Position numbers and translations under genes: made by a program. From the NCBI GenBank assembly GCA_027532905.1, contig JAPZUA010000001.1, positions 1,423,950 to 1,487,949 of the forward strand: a DNA stretch of 64,000 nt, in the 5' to 3' direction. Shown in pieces: positions 1 to 8,446 of the stretch. The stretch comes from Magnetospirillum sp. Its GTDB lineage: Bacteria; Pseudomonadota; Alphaproteobacteria; CACIAM-22H2. Numbering within the stretch: position 1 is the stretch's first letter; each line of letters starts with the position of its first letter. Under the pieces are notes generated by a model. The model did no database searches, had not been told where the DNA came from, and was given only the letters and a program-made list of their open reading frames with translations.

Positions 1-3000
1 CAAGTCCATCGATACCCGGCATCTGGACGTCCATCAGAATCGCGTCGTAGCGACGCCGGGCGGCGGCTGCGACCGCTTTGGCACCGTCGCCGACCGCGTC
101 GACCTTGGCGCCCATCTGCTCGAGGATGCGCACGATGCCGTAGCGGTTGACCTCGTTGTCTTCGGCAAGCAGCAGCCAAGCGCCGTCGAGCCGTTCGGGC
201 GGCGGCGGTACGGCAAGGCCGGACGCGGCCCCGACAAACGGCGGCAACGGCAGCACAAGGCGGAATGTGGCACCCCGCCCCGCGTCGCTTTCGACCGTGA
301 GCTCTCCCGCCATGGCGATCGCAAGGCGGCGGCTGATCGCCAAGCCCAGGCCAGACCCTTCGTGGCGCCGCGCGCTGGACGAATCGACCTGGGCGAAGTC
401 CTCGAACAGATGCGTCTGCGCGTCGCGTGCGATGCCGGGTCCGGTATCGGTCACGGCGAAGGTCACGAAGTCGCCCGCTGCCGACACCGCGACCGAGACG
501 CGGCCGGCCATCGTGAACTTGATCGCGTTGCCGACGAGGTTGGTGAGAATCTGGCGGATGCGTACCGCGTCGCCCACGCGCACGCCGCGCGCGGAATCCG
601 CGATCGAGACGTCGAGTTCCAGACCCTTTTTATGCGCCGTCGCGTCGAGCGGATGGATCGAATCGTTCGTCAGCAACGCCAGGTCGAACGGGTGGCGATT
701 GAGGGTGATATCGGAAATCTCGAGCTTCGAGAGATCGAGAATGTTGCCGACCACGCTGATGAGGTGCTTGGCCGATCCGCGTGCATAGGAGACCTGCCGG
801 CGCCCTTCTTCGTCGAGAGCGCCCTCGTCGAGCAAACCCAGCATCGACACGATGCCGGCAAGCGGCGTGCGCAACTCGTGGCTCATGTTGGCAAGGAAGC
901 GCGTTTTGGCTTCGCTGGCGGCTTCCGCGGCGCGCTTGGCTTCTTCGAGCTCGGCCTGATAGGCCTTCTGGTCGGTCACGTCGCGCACGATGTTGAGCGA
1001 GCCGCCGGCCGCGACCGGGATGCGCGAGACGTGAATGATGCGGCCTTCGATCGAAAGTTCGAAGGTCCGCCCGTTGCCCTCGGCGAACGAGCTGCGGCGC
1101 TCGGCGATCGCCTCGTCGATCTCTTCTTGCGTACGCGCGCCGTCGGCGCGCTCGAGGGCCGCGCGCGGAATGTGGGAATAGTCGAGCCCCGGCGCAAGGA
1201 TGCCTTCCAGCCACGGGCAGATTTCCAAAAGGCGCGCGTTCCACGAAACGAGGCGCTCGTTGGCGTCGTAGATGAGAATGCCCTCGCGCATCGCGTTGAT
1301 GGCGCTCGCAAGCGTTTCGCGGTCGCGCTCGGCCGCACGGCGCAGCGTTTCGAGATCGGTGTAGTCGAGTACGGTTCCGAGCGCCTGCACGCCGCCAGCA
1401 CCGCTTTTGCGCGTGATCAAGCGCTGCGAGCGGACGTAGCGCACGCTGCCGTCGGGGTGGACGGCGCGGTAGTTGCGCACATGGCGGCCGTCGGCAAGCT
1501 CCAGCGAATCTTCGATAGTGTCCCTGTCCTCGGGATGCAGACAGGCGCGCCAGGCAGCAACGCTCGGCTCGACATCCGGTGAAATGCCCCAGATCTCGCG
1601 TGCCCGCGCGCTCCAATAGTCGCGCCCGTCGACAGTGCGTTCCCACCAGCCGAGATTGGCCGTCTCGAGCGCAAGGGCCAGCCGCGCCTCGGACGCGTGC
1701 AGCACCTCGTTGGCGCGGCGCAGCTGCTCGGTCGCGCGCCGTTCTTCCGTCACGTCGCGATACACGTACATGATGCCGCCGTCGGGAAGCAGCGTGCGCC
1801 GAATGACGACCGTGCGGTCGCCGACCGCCAGCTCTTCTTCGTGCATGTGCGGCTGGCGATGGGCTGCAATACGCGCTGCCGCCTTGGCGGCGCGCGCGGC
1901 CGGCGAAAGTGCGGGCTCGCGGATCTCGAGCGCGCGCAGCGTGATCTCCTGGATGCTCATGCCCTCGCGCGCGAAGTCCTCCGGCAGACCGAGCTTGGCC
2001 ACGAACTGCGCATTCCATTTCAGCATGCGGTCCTGGGCGTCGAACAGCACCAGCCCCTCGCGCATCGCGTCCATGGCGTTGCGCAGATGGCCGTGCGCGA
2101 CGGTGGCGACCGCAAGATTGCGTTCGGCTGCGGACTTGGCGGCGGCGAGATTGGCGAGCTGCTCGCGTTCGCGCGTTACGTCCGTTTGGATCGCGATGAA
2201 ATGCGTGAGTTCGCCCAGTTCGTCGCGCACCGGCGACAGCCGCACGCGCTGCCAATAGGCCTCGCCGGCTTTGTTGTAGTTCAGGATCTCGACGTCGCAG
2301 CTGCGCTGTACGGCAATCGCGTGGCGCAGCGTTTCGATTGCCGCAGGATCGGTGCCGGGCCCCTGCAGCATCGCGCCCGGCCGCTGGCCAAGAATCTCGG
2401 ACGCTTTGTAGCCGCTCTGCCGCTCGAAAGCCGCATTGACCCACAGGGCGCGACCCGCGAGGTCGGAAATGACGATCGATTCGCCGGTGTTCTCGACGAC
2501 GGCCGCCTGCAGCGCAAGCCGGTCCATCAGGCGCCCGCGCAATTTGTCGGCGCGATGTGCAAGAGCCGCAAATGCAATGACCAACGCCGCAAAGGCCGTT
2601 GCAGCAATCGTGATTCGGTTGCGCTCGGCGCGCCACGCGGCGAGGCCCGCATCGAGATCGAGCGTCGCGACCAGCACCAAGGCGCGATTGCGCAGCGCAT
2701 GGACGGCGACGGCACTTTGCGCGCTGCTGCCGCGCCAGGCGCCGACCATGGGCTGGCTGTCGGGCTCGAGCAAGGTTGCGGGCAGCTTCGGGCGCTCTTG
2801 CCCCATGCCGAATTCATCGTGCGGTGCGGCGGCGATCAGATGGCCGTCGCGCAGCTCGATCGACATGCGCCGTTCGAGTCGAGCGCGGTCGACGATCAAC
2901 TCGGACAGCACGCGAATCTCGACTTCGCCAACCGCGAGTGCTTCGCCCACGCCCGTGATTTGGACCGTGCGGCCGACCAGCGTGACCCACTCGCCCGTAA

Positions 3001-3481
3001 TCCGGTTGCGCTGCGGCAAGGCGATGGCCGCCGCTTCGCCCGCCCCGCGCGTGAACGTGGCGAGCAGGTCGGCCAGCGTTTCCGGCGGGAGGCGTGCGGC
3101 GGCAGGCAAAGCCGACGCAAGCAGGCGGCCGTCGGTTGCGATGACGAATATGTCGCGCAGCAAATTCGACTGGTCCGCGAACAGCCGCAATTCGCGGCTC
3201 ACGAGGGTTTGCCGCGCAGCGCCGTCGAGCGACCCCAGAATCAAGGGCACGCGGGCCAGCAGCGTTTCGGTCTGCAGCAATTCGCGGTCGATGCGCGCAC
3301 CCGTGTTTGCCGCGATACTGGCGACCGAACTGCGAAGCGTGGCAATTGCTGCGGTCTGGCTGCGCACGAGAACGAGCGACGTCGTCGCCGCCAGCAGCGC
3401 GCACAAACCCAAGCCCACACCGAAAGCCAAAGTACGGCGGCGTTTTTTCGCCACGCGAGGCTCGTACGGGGGCTCGCTCAT
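1..3481 (-). CDS. Membrane-bound multi-PAS hybrid sensor histidine kinase (C-terminus cut by window edge)
   Basis: A sensor kinase that would autophosphorylate on His and pass the phosphate to its own receiver domain. Reading from 3481 there is a transmembrane helix at about residues 14-38, a roughly 245-residue segment predicted to be periplasmic, a second helix near 283-305, then four PAS-type domains (about 315-865). The HisKA box MSHELRTPL follows with the phospho-acceptor His868, then an HATPase domain with DTGPGIA and GSGLGLAI, and a receiver starting LLLAEDNEVNR with acceptor Asp1151. The reading frame is still open at position 1, so the receiver end and any further domain are missing. 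The first PAS has a LOV-like context but lacks the flavin-binding Cys. The ATG overlaps the stop of the upstream solute-binding-protein gene by 4 bases, so the two are probably translated together. The large periplasmic region could be the docking site for that protein; this is inference. Confidence 0.9.
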   Translation of the reverse strand, partial: MSEPPYEPRVAKKRRRTLAFGVGLGLCALLAATTSLVLVRSQTAAIATLRSSVASIAANTGARIDRELLQTETLLARVPLILGSLDGAARQTLVSRELRLFADQSNLLRDIFVIATDGRLLASALPAAARLPPETLADLLATFTRGAGEAAAIALPQRNRITGEWVTLVGRTVQITGVGEALAVGEVEIRVLSELIVDRARLERRMSIELRDGHLIAAAPHDEFGMGQERPKLPATLLEPDSQPMVGAWRGSSAQSAVAVHALRNRALVLVATLDLDAGLAAWRAERNRITIAATAFAALVIAFAALAHRADKLRGRLMDRLALQAAVVENTGESIVISDLAGRALWVNAAFERQSGYKASEILGQRPGAMLQGPGTDPAAIETLRHAIAVQRSCDVEILNYNKAGEAYWQRVRLSPVRDELGELTHFIAIQTDVTREREQLANLAAAKSAAERNLAVATVAHGHLRNAMDAMREGLVLFDAQDRMLKWNAQFVAKLGLPEDFAREGMSIQEITLRALEIREPALSPAARAAKAAARIAAHRQPHMHEEELAVGDRTVVIRRTLLPDGGIMYVYRDVTEERRATEQLRRANEVLHASEARLALALETANLGWWERTVDGRDYWSARAREIWGISPDVEPSVAAWRACLHPEDRDTIEDSLELADGRHVRNYRAVHPDGSVRYVRSQRLITRKSGAGGVQALGTVLDYTDLETLRRAAERDRETLASAINAMREGILIYDANERLVSWNARLLEICPWLEGILAPGLDYSHIPRAALERADGARTQEEIDEAIAERRSSFAEGNGRTFELSIEGRIIHVSRIPVAAGGSLNIVRDVTDQKAYQAELEEAKRAAEAASEAKTRFLANMSHELRTPLAGIVSMLGLLDEGALDEEGRRQVSYARGSAKHLISVVGNILDLSKLEISDITLNRHPFDLALLTNDSIHPLDATAHKKGLELDVSIADSARGVRVGDAVRIRQILTNLVGNAIKFTMAGRVSVAVSAAGDFVTFAVTDTGPGIARDAQTHLFEDFAQVDSSSARRHEGSGLGLAISRRLAIAMAGELTVESDAGRGATFRLVLPLPPFVGAASGLAVPPPPERLDGAWLLLAEDNEVNRYGIVRILEQMGAKVDAVGDGAKAVAAAARRRYDAILMDVQMPGIDGL

Positions 3482-4527
3482 GGGATCGCCATGCGCGAAT
3501 CGGCTCCGATCGTATCGTTCCAAGCACTGCGGCACGTTTCGCCGCAGCGCGCGATCCAGTCGGGCAGGACGACGGTCCGCAAAACATCCTGCAGACGCCG
3601 CTGGTCGGCCGCGGAGGCGGGCACAAGCTTCATCGCACCGCGTTCGCCTTGCCGGCAAGGATCGGCGCCGGTGTTGCAGGAAATGCCCTCGCGCGTCGCC
3701 GCCTCCGACATGTCCCAAACTTCGGCTTCGAGCGTCGCGAGTTCGGTGCGCACGATGTCCTGCAGGTCCTTGGGCAGGCGGCGCCACGCGGCACCGTTTG
3801 CAAGGAACCCGATCGGCCCGAACGTGAGGGAGATCGGGCTGATATGCGTCGTCACGCGATGCAAGCCCAGAATATTGCCCGACATCGCACCCGTGATGAC
3901 GCAGTCGACGACGTTCCTTTTCACAGATTCGATGATCTGGGCAAAAGGCATGATCACGGGTACGCCGCCCAGGGCTTCGATCATGCGCGACATGGCCGCA
4001 CCCGAAACCCGCAGCCGCCGGCCCGCGAGCTGCGACAGATCGGCGAACGGTGCCGCACAGAACACGACCTGCGCCGGGTAGGTGTAGACCGCCAGCAGTT
4101 CGACATCGTATTCGCTGCGCAGCCTTGCCTCTATCGTGGGGCGAAACGCCGCCGCATGCGCGCGCAAGGTGGCAAAATCCAGATTGAGACCCGGCAAATC
4201 GTAGCCCATAAGCAGCGGGTCGGACAGAAACGTCGACCCGAAATGAATCGCGCCGAACGGCACGACTCCGAGTTGGATCAAGTTCAGCATCTCTTCGGCG
4301 CGGATGCCGCCGCGGTCGAACGGCGTGATCTCGCCCCTTAGACGCCCGCCGGTCGCGGCCACGATACGCGACTGCCAGAAGGGCGCTTCCTTGGTCGTGT
4401 AGACCGGCTGACCCATGAGGCCGCCGACGATTCGCAGCGTGATCTTCGGCTCGGCGGCACGCGCTTGGTACGACCCTGCGAACCCAGCCCACAACAAGGC
4501 GATCGCGGCAGTCAGCAGCCAACGCAT
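3478..4527 (-). CDS. TRAP-type (DctP family) periplasmic solute-binding protein, orphan
   Basis: Predicted periplasmic ligand-binding protein of 349 aa. The start at 4527 gives a clean Sec signal peptide (MRWLLTAAIALLW..., cleavage likely after ARA) and has AAAGGG about 7 bases upstream. An in-frame upstream start would put 17 extra residues before the signal peptide. The mature part resembles DctP/TAXI-like TRAP receptors: an N-terminal FWQSRI element, and RLRVSG followed by EALGGVPV, the typical hinge and ligand region. The transporter subunits DctQ and DctM are absent nearby. Instead the gene runs with a 4-base overlap into a membrane hybrid histidine kinase. That makes a sensory role (ligand-loaded receptor presented to the kinase) more likely than transport, although TRAP permease genes could lie elsewhere in the genome. 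The ligand cannot be told from sequence. Confidence 0.85.
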   Translation of the reverse strand: MRWLLTAAIALLWAGFAGSYQARAAEPKITLRIVGGLMGQPVYTTKEAPFWQSRIVAATGGRLRGEITPFDRGGIRAEEMLNLIQLGVVPFGAIHFGSTFLSDPLLMGYDLPGLNLDFATLRAHAAAFRPTIEARLRSEYDVELLAVYTYPAQVVFCAAPFADLSQLAGRRLRVSGAAMSRMIEALGGVPVIMPFAQIIESVKRNVVDCVITGAMSGNILGLHRVTTHISPISLTFGPIGFLANGAAWRRLPKDLQDIVRTELATLEAEVWDMSEAATREGISCNTGADPCRQGERGAMKLVPASAADQRRLQDVLRTVVLPDWIARCGETCRSAWNDTIGADSRMAIP

Positions 4528-4600
4528 GGTTTTGACCCTTTCATGCCTGCAAGCCAAGAGTGGGGTCAATTTCAGCACCGGATCGACCTCGACGCCAGCC

Positions 4601-4801
4601 TCAAGCGGCGCGCATGTCCGCGGGGAAGCGCGCTACCGCGCGGCTGATCGTGCTGAATTGCCCAAACAGCGACTTGATGTCGCCGAGCTGCGGCAAAGCC
4701 GATCTCCCGAGCGCCAATTTGAGCGCCGGGTCCAGCGCAATCCCCGCAACGATCCGCGTGTCGATGCAAAAACGACCGCTCAATGCCTCAAGCGTTGCCA
4801 T
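4601..4801 (-). CDS. Small hypothetical protein upstream of the TRAP receptor
   Basis: A 66-aa frame starting MATLEALSGRFCIDTRI and ending in ADMRAA. No family is recognised. Third codon positions are GC-rich like the neighbouring genes, and a purine-rich GGGGAAGAAG lies about 8-17 bases before the ATG, so it may be a real leader gene of the receptor-kinase operon. It ends 73 bases before the receptor start. No signal peptide or membrane segment is evident. It could equally be a chance frame. Confidence 0.35.
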   Translation of the reverse strand: MATLEALSGRFCIDTRIVAGIALDPALKLALGRSALPQLGDIKSLFGQFSTISRAVARFPADMRAA

Positions 4802-4982
4802 ATTTCCGGCTTCTTCCCCACATTTGACTTACTTATAGTACAAGTGAGGCAAGTTTATCGATTAGTCAATGTGTTGGAACTGCGATCGACCGTCTCTTTA
4901 GTCGCCGTGTGAGCTTTTCTTTTGTATACTTTTGTCTATACCGAGTCCTGGAAAACCAGATCTCCATACGGACCCAGCGCGA

Positions 4983-5573
4983 ATGTCCAACCCCGCGGAC
5001 CTGGCCTCTTTCGCAGATAACACTCTGATTCTATTTGATGTTTCGAAGTCCGGAACTTTTTCGCGGTTGAAGACGCAGGGCGTTCCTGCGTGGTGGGGCC
5101 CGAGCCACGCCGACACTGCCTCCGTTTCAGCGTTGTTGGACCTGCCATCGGACTCGGCCCTGACAGCATCCATCGCAGGCATGCATGGCTCGGCGACGCA
5201 CGCCACCGGGGTTGAGGCGATCCGCCTGCATGGCATCGGCGCGCGCCTCGTGCGATATCGCGTGCAGCAAAACGATACCCAAACGGACTTCGCATACCGC
5301 GTCGAATTGACGGCGGACGCAAGCCTCGCAGCGCTCGAAGAGCTGCTCGCAAAACTGCACAAAGCCTCGCACGACCTGCACACCACGTCTGCGACGGTGC
5401 TGGCCTCCGCACAGCTGCTGGCGGATGCGGCACCGCCAAGTGCAGCGAGCGCGCGCAACCGCGGTCGCATCGAGCGCGCAATCCGGGCCGCCCTCGCGGC
5501 CGACGCGGAAAATCTCGACCAAGCGCGCCGCAAGTTGGCGGCTTTGGGCGAGGCGCTGACGCGCGCGACTTAA
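4983..5573 (+). CDS. PAS-like protein with kinase-type His dimerisation segment but no ATPase domain
   Basis: Encodes 196 aa. The first ~115 residues have PAS-like character (LILFDVSKSGTF near the start, ending in FAYRVELTAD). A helical segment follows containing SHDLHTT, with His130 placed exactly as in the HisKA motif S-H-[DE]-L-R-T-P, then a long Ala-rich helix to the C-terminus. There is no N-box, G1 or G2 ATP-binding motif, so it cannot autophosphorylate. It may instead be a phosphotransfer protein, a pseudokinase scaffold or a partner of the hybrid kinase across the divergent promoter. The chosen ATG at 4983 begins MSNPADLASF; an upstream TTG at 4932 would add 17 residues. A TATACT at 4925-4930 is a candidate -10, but no matching -35 is visible. 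Its stop overlaps the stop of the convergent response regulator gene. Confidence 0.75.
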   Translation: MSNPADLASFADNTLILFDVSKSGTFSRLKTQGVPAWWGPSHADTASVSALLDLPSDSALTASIAGMHGSATHATGVEAIRLHGIGARLVRYRVQQNDTQTDFAYRVELTADASLAALEELLAKLHKASHDLHTTSATVLASAQLLADAAPPSAASARNRGRIERAIRAALAADAENLDQARRKLAALGEALTRAT

Positions 5574-6187
5574 GTGCCGAGGTCGTTTTTGACGGCGTAA
5601 AGGGCAAGTTGCACGCGATTGCGCAAGCCCGTCTTGGCTAGAATGCGCGTGACATGCGCTTTGACCGTGACTTCTTCCACCTGCAACGCGGCGGCGATCT
5701 GCTTGTTCGGCTGGCCGCAGGCAATCGCCTTCAAGATCGCGCGCTCGCGTGCCGTGAACTTCGGCGCATCAGGATGCGACGACGCCGGGGGCTGGGCCGG
5801 GGGCTGGTCGGGAAAATAGGTTCCGCCCTCGGCGATCAGCAGAATAGCTGCACGTAGCAGCGGCGGGCGCAGCGTCTTGGGCACGAAGCCCGACGCACCG
5901 AGTGCCCGCACGCGTTCGGCAGCCGGATGCGGCGCTTCGCCCGAGACAACGGCAATGGGCGCGTCCGGGGCGGCCGTGCGCAAGAGTGCGATGCCCGCAC
6001 CGCCATCCATGCCCGGCATATTGAGATCGGCGACCACGAGCTGAACCGAACCCAAGCGCCCGAGTGCGGCTTGCCCTTCCGCGACCGAACCGGCCGCGAT
6101 TATTTCGATCTCCGGCCGCCCGGCACGCAGGAACACGCCGAGAGCCTCGGCAAACAACGGATGGTCGTCGAGCACCAGAATGCGCAT
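5570..6187 (-). CDS. NarL/LuxR-family response regulator
   Basis: 205-aa two-domain regulator. The N-terminal receiver begins MRILVLDDHPLFAEAL with the acidic pocket DD, the phospho-acceptor in VVADLNMPGMDG (about residue 54) and the conserved Lys in FVPKT. A Pro-rich linker (PPAQPPASS) leads to a C-terminal LuxR helix-turn-helix with LTARERAIL, NKQIAAALQVEEVTVKAHV and LAKTGLRNRVQLA. The start at 6187 puts the receiver's first strand at the N-terminus; longer in-frame extensions are Arg-rich and unlike the family. It would bind DNA when phosphorylated. No cognate complete kinase is adjacent; the nearest candidates are the ATPase-less PAS/His protein it converges with and the hybrid kinase further left. 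Its targets are unknown. Confidence 0.9.
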   Translation of the reverse strand: MRILVLDDHPLFAEALGVFLRAGRPEIEIIAAGSVAEGQAALGRLGSVQLVVADLNMPGMDGGAGIALLRTAAPDAPIAVVSGEAPHPAAERVRALGASGFVPKTLRPPLLRAAILLIAEGGTYFPDQPPAQPPASSHPDAPKFTARERAILKAIACGQPNKQIAAALQVEEVTVKAHVTRILAKTGLRNRVQLALYAVKNDLGT

Positions 6188-6327
6188 GGGGACATATTGC
6201 CAATTCCGAGCGCTGCGTCGAGCGGTGATTCGCGCGGCGGCGGCGCGATTGCAAGCGCTTCGATTGCAAGCGCTGCCGACTTCGTGCATTTTTGCCGACA
6301 GCAGAGATCGGAAGGATTGCAGCCCGC

Positions 6328-6816
6328 ATGCAGGAGCGAGCTTCGTCGATCTACCGGAAACTGGCGGCCGATGCCGCCAGCGTGACGGCGCTGCGCAATC
6401 GACGGCTGTTCGAATGGTGGCAGGTTCGCGCGGGCGCGCGGACGATGCCACAGCGCAGCGAGCTCGAGCCGACCGAGCTCGCCTGGGCACTCGGGCATTT
6501 TTCGCTGATCGAGATCGGTGCGGACGGGCAGTTCACCTACCGCGTCGACGGGACGCATATTGCCGCACTGACCGGCATCGACATGACCGGCAAACGCGCC
6601 GATCTCTATCCGCGCGCGCGCAGCCGCCAACTGATCCTCGATTCCTACCGCGAACTTGCCGCGACCGGCCGCCCGCTTTGCATCTATATGGACACCGAGC
6701 TCGACGGACGCTGGGTCAATCTCGAGATTCTGCTGCTGCCCTTGGCCGATGCAGCGGGCCGCGTGTCGCATCTGATGTCGGCCATGGCCGCCAAGGCCGA
6801 TCTGCCGCGCCGCTGA
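6328..6816 (+). CDS. PAS_5 family (alphaproteobacterial PAS) protein
   Basis: 162-aa soluble protein of the PAS_5 type common in Rhodospirillales. Diagnostic elements in order are LFEWWQVRAGARTMPQRSEL (the W...R...P.R pattern), the tract LAWALGHFSLIEIG, a beta region with FTYRVDGTHI, and GIDMTGKRADLYP. It has a sensor domain but no output domain, so it probably acts through a partner. The ATG at 6328 is preceded by GGAAGG 12 bases upstream; an in-frame TTG lies at 6292. It is transcribed away from the response-regulator gene, from a 140-base shared promoter region. A role in the neighbouring sensory island is inferred only from position. Confidence 0.8.
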   Translation: MQERASSIYRKLAADAASVTALRNRRLFEWWQVRAGARTMPQRSELEPTELAWALGHFSLIEIGADGQFTYRVDGTHIAALTGIDMTGKRADLYPRARSRQLILDSYRELAATGRPLCIYMDTELDGRWVNLEILLLPLADAAGRVSHLMSAMAAKADLPRR

Positions 6817-6820
6817 CCCT

Positions 6821-7432
6821 TCAGGGAAAGTGTGCTGCGGCGAGAGCGCGCATTTCGTGCTCGTCGCGGCCGGGCCCGCTTGCCACCGCCCACAGATCGT
6901 AGGCCGGATGCGGGCGGCGCACGGTGGCGAGCAGCGGAAAGCCGCCATGGGCGAGCGTGTGCATCAGCACCTTCTCGGTGAAGCCGCAGCGATGCGCCAT
7001 GAAGAGATTGCCGTTTTTCATCGACGGGCGATGGCCGTAGAGAATGTCGATGGCCGCGATCGGCCCCGCGGGGCTCATATAAGCGGGCTCGGTCAGCTTG
7101 CCTTCGGCCACCAGCGCGCAGACCGACTGGAGATCGGGGCAGGTCACGACCACGAACCCGTCGGGCTTGACGATACGCCGGAACTCGGCGAGGGCGAGCG
7201 GCACTTCGTGCGGATAGAGATGCTCGAGATTGTGGCTCGAGAAGATCGCATCCACTGTGCCCGTGGGCACCGCCGACATGTCGGTCATCGTGCCGACGAG
7301 ATCGGGCCTGGCGTTGGGGTCGATGTCGAAGCGCAATTCGCGCCAGGCATCGGAGGCGAAGGTACGCGTGGTCTGCTGCTTGGTGTTCTGGCCGCAGCCG
7401 ACATGCACGAAGGTTTTGGGCGCTTGCTGCAT
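6821..7432 (-). CDS. Class I SAM-dependent methyltransferase
   Basis: 203 aa. Motif I is FVHVGCGQNTK at the N-terminus, an acidic residue follows in LRFDIDPNARPD, motif II is VDAIFSSHNLEHLYPHEV and motif III is LAEFRRIVKPDGFVVVTCPD, all as in Methyltransf_11 proteins. The second half (YMSPAGPIAAIDILYGH, then MAHRCGFTEKVL) resembles methyltransferases found with cell-surface glycan genes, so the substrate may be a sugar, but that is a guess. It lies 6 bases after the C-C lyase gene on the same strand and is probably co-transcribed with it. Confidence 0.8.
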   Translation of the reverse strand: MQQAPKTFVHVGCGQNTKQQTTRTFASDAWRELRFDIDPNARPDLVGTMTDMSAVPTGTVDAIFSSHNLEHLYPHEVPLALAEFRRIVKPDGFVVVTCPDLQSVCALVAEGKLTEPAYMSPAGPIAAIDILYGHRPSMKNGNLFMAHRCGFTEKVLMHTLAHGGFPLLATVRRPHPAYDLWAVASGPGRDEHEMRALAAAHFP

Positions 7433-7438
7433 GGGCCT

Positions 7439-8317
7439 TCAAGCTGCCGTGCGCTTGGCGATCGCGTCGGCGAGCGCCACCGTGCGGCGCGCGCTCTCGA
7501 CATGCAGATGCTCGACGAGCTTGCCGTCGACGACGATCACGCCCTCGTGGTTGGCGGCCGCCGCTTCGAAAGCCGCAATCACCTTGCGCGACCATTCGAT
7601 GTCGGCCGCCGAGGGTCCGAAGGCGGCATTGCAGGCCGCGATCGTTTTGGGATGGATCAGCGTTTTGCCGTCGAAGCCCATGTCGGCCCCTTGGCGGCAG
7701 GCGGCGGCAAAGCCGGCATCGTCGTTGAGATCGAGATGCACGCCGTCGAGGATCGGCAGCCCGGCCGCGCGCGCGGCGAGCAGGCACAGTCCCAAGGACG
7801 GCATGATCGCGAGCCGATCTTCCGAATGGCGCGCGCGCAGATCCTTGACGAGATCGGAGGTCCCCATCACGAGGCACGCCAGATGCGGGCTTGACAGCGC
7901 GATTTCCTGCGCACGCAAAACGCCGAGCGGCGTTTCGATCATCGCCCACAAAACGACGTTTTCGGGGGCTCCTGCGGCCGCAAGCCGCAAGGCCGCATCG
8001 CGCACTTCCTTGGCACTCTCGACCTTGGGCAGCAGCACCGCATGGCAGCCCGAGCGAGCGGCGGCTTTGATGTCGGCCGCACCCAGTTTGTCGCTGAGCG
8101 GATTGATGCGCACGACCGTCTCGGCGCGGTAGCCGCCTTTGCGCAAGGCCGCGATAACCTGATCGCGCGCGAGATCCTTGCGGTCGGGATGCACGGCGTC
8201 TTCAAGATCGAAAATCAGCACGTCGGCGTCGACTTCGCGCGCCTTGTCGAGCGCCCTTTGATTGGCGCCGGGTACATAAAGTGCGGAACGGCGCGCGACG
8301 GTGCGAAAATCGGCCAT
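7439..8317 (-). CDS. HpcH/HpaI aldolase / citrate lyase beta-like CoA-ester lyase
   Basis: 292-aa TIM-barrel lyase related to CitE and malyl-CoA lyase. Visible family features are the N-terminal RSALYVPGANQRALDKA, the metal-binding FDLEDAVHPDRKDLAR, an Arg in VVRINPL, a metal-site Glu in IETPLGVL, and VMGTSDLVKDLRA. The likely reaction is Mg-dependent cleavage or formation of a C-C bond in a 3-hydroxyacyl-CoA such as malyl- or citramalyl-CoA, or thioester hydrolysis of such a product. Sequence alone does not choose between them. The ATG at 8317 (MADFRTV) is preferred because the upstream in-frame extension is not family-like. The methyltransferase gene follows after 6 bases. Confidence 0.85.
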   Translation of the reverse strand: MADFRTVARRSALYVPGANQRALDKAREVDADVLIFDLEDAVHPDRKDLARDQVIAALRKGGYRAETVVRINPLSDKLGAADIKAAARSGCHAVLLPKVESAKEVRDAALRLAAAGAPENVVLWAMIETPLGVLRAQEIALSSPHLACLVMGTSDLVKDLRARHSEDRLAIMPSLGLCLLAARAAGLPILDGVHLDLNDDAGFAAACRQGADMGFDGKTLIHPKTIAACNAAFGPSAADIEWSRKVIAAFEAAAANHEGVIVVDGKLVEHLHVESARRTVALADAIAKRTAA

Positions 8318-8446
8318 GTCTGTCGGAGTCCTCCCCAAAACGAAGCCTATCCTGTCAGCCCGCCCGATGCTTTGCAAAGGGCATTGCGAGGGGAGGGGGA
8401 CGTCGGCATGGCAGGGCCGAAGCGAAATCGGCTATGAAGGTCGGAC

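Noticed and set aside
2270-2530. First PAS of the hybrid kinase as a light-sensing LOV domain.
   Set aside because: The flavin-binding Cys motif is absent; the corresponding position reads GQRPGAMLQG.
1-4081. Long plus-strand frames across the hybrid kinase.
   Set aside because: Shadow frames; the minus strand encodes a continuous, domain-rich kinase in the same span.
4983-5573. The ATPase-less PAS/His protein as ChpT.
   Set aside because: ChpT has its dimerisation helices at the N-terminus followed by a degenerate ATPase fold; here the His segment is C-terminal after a PAS-like domain.
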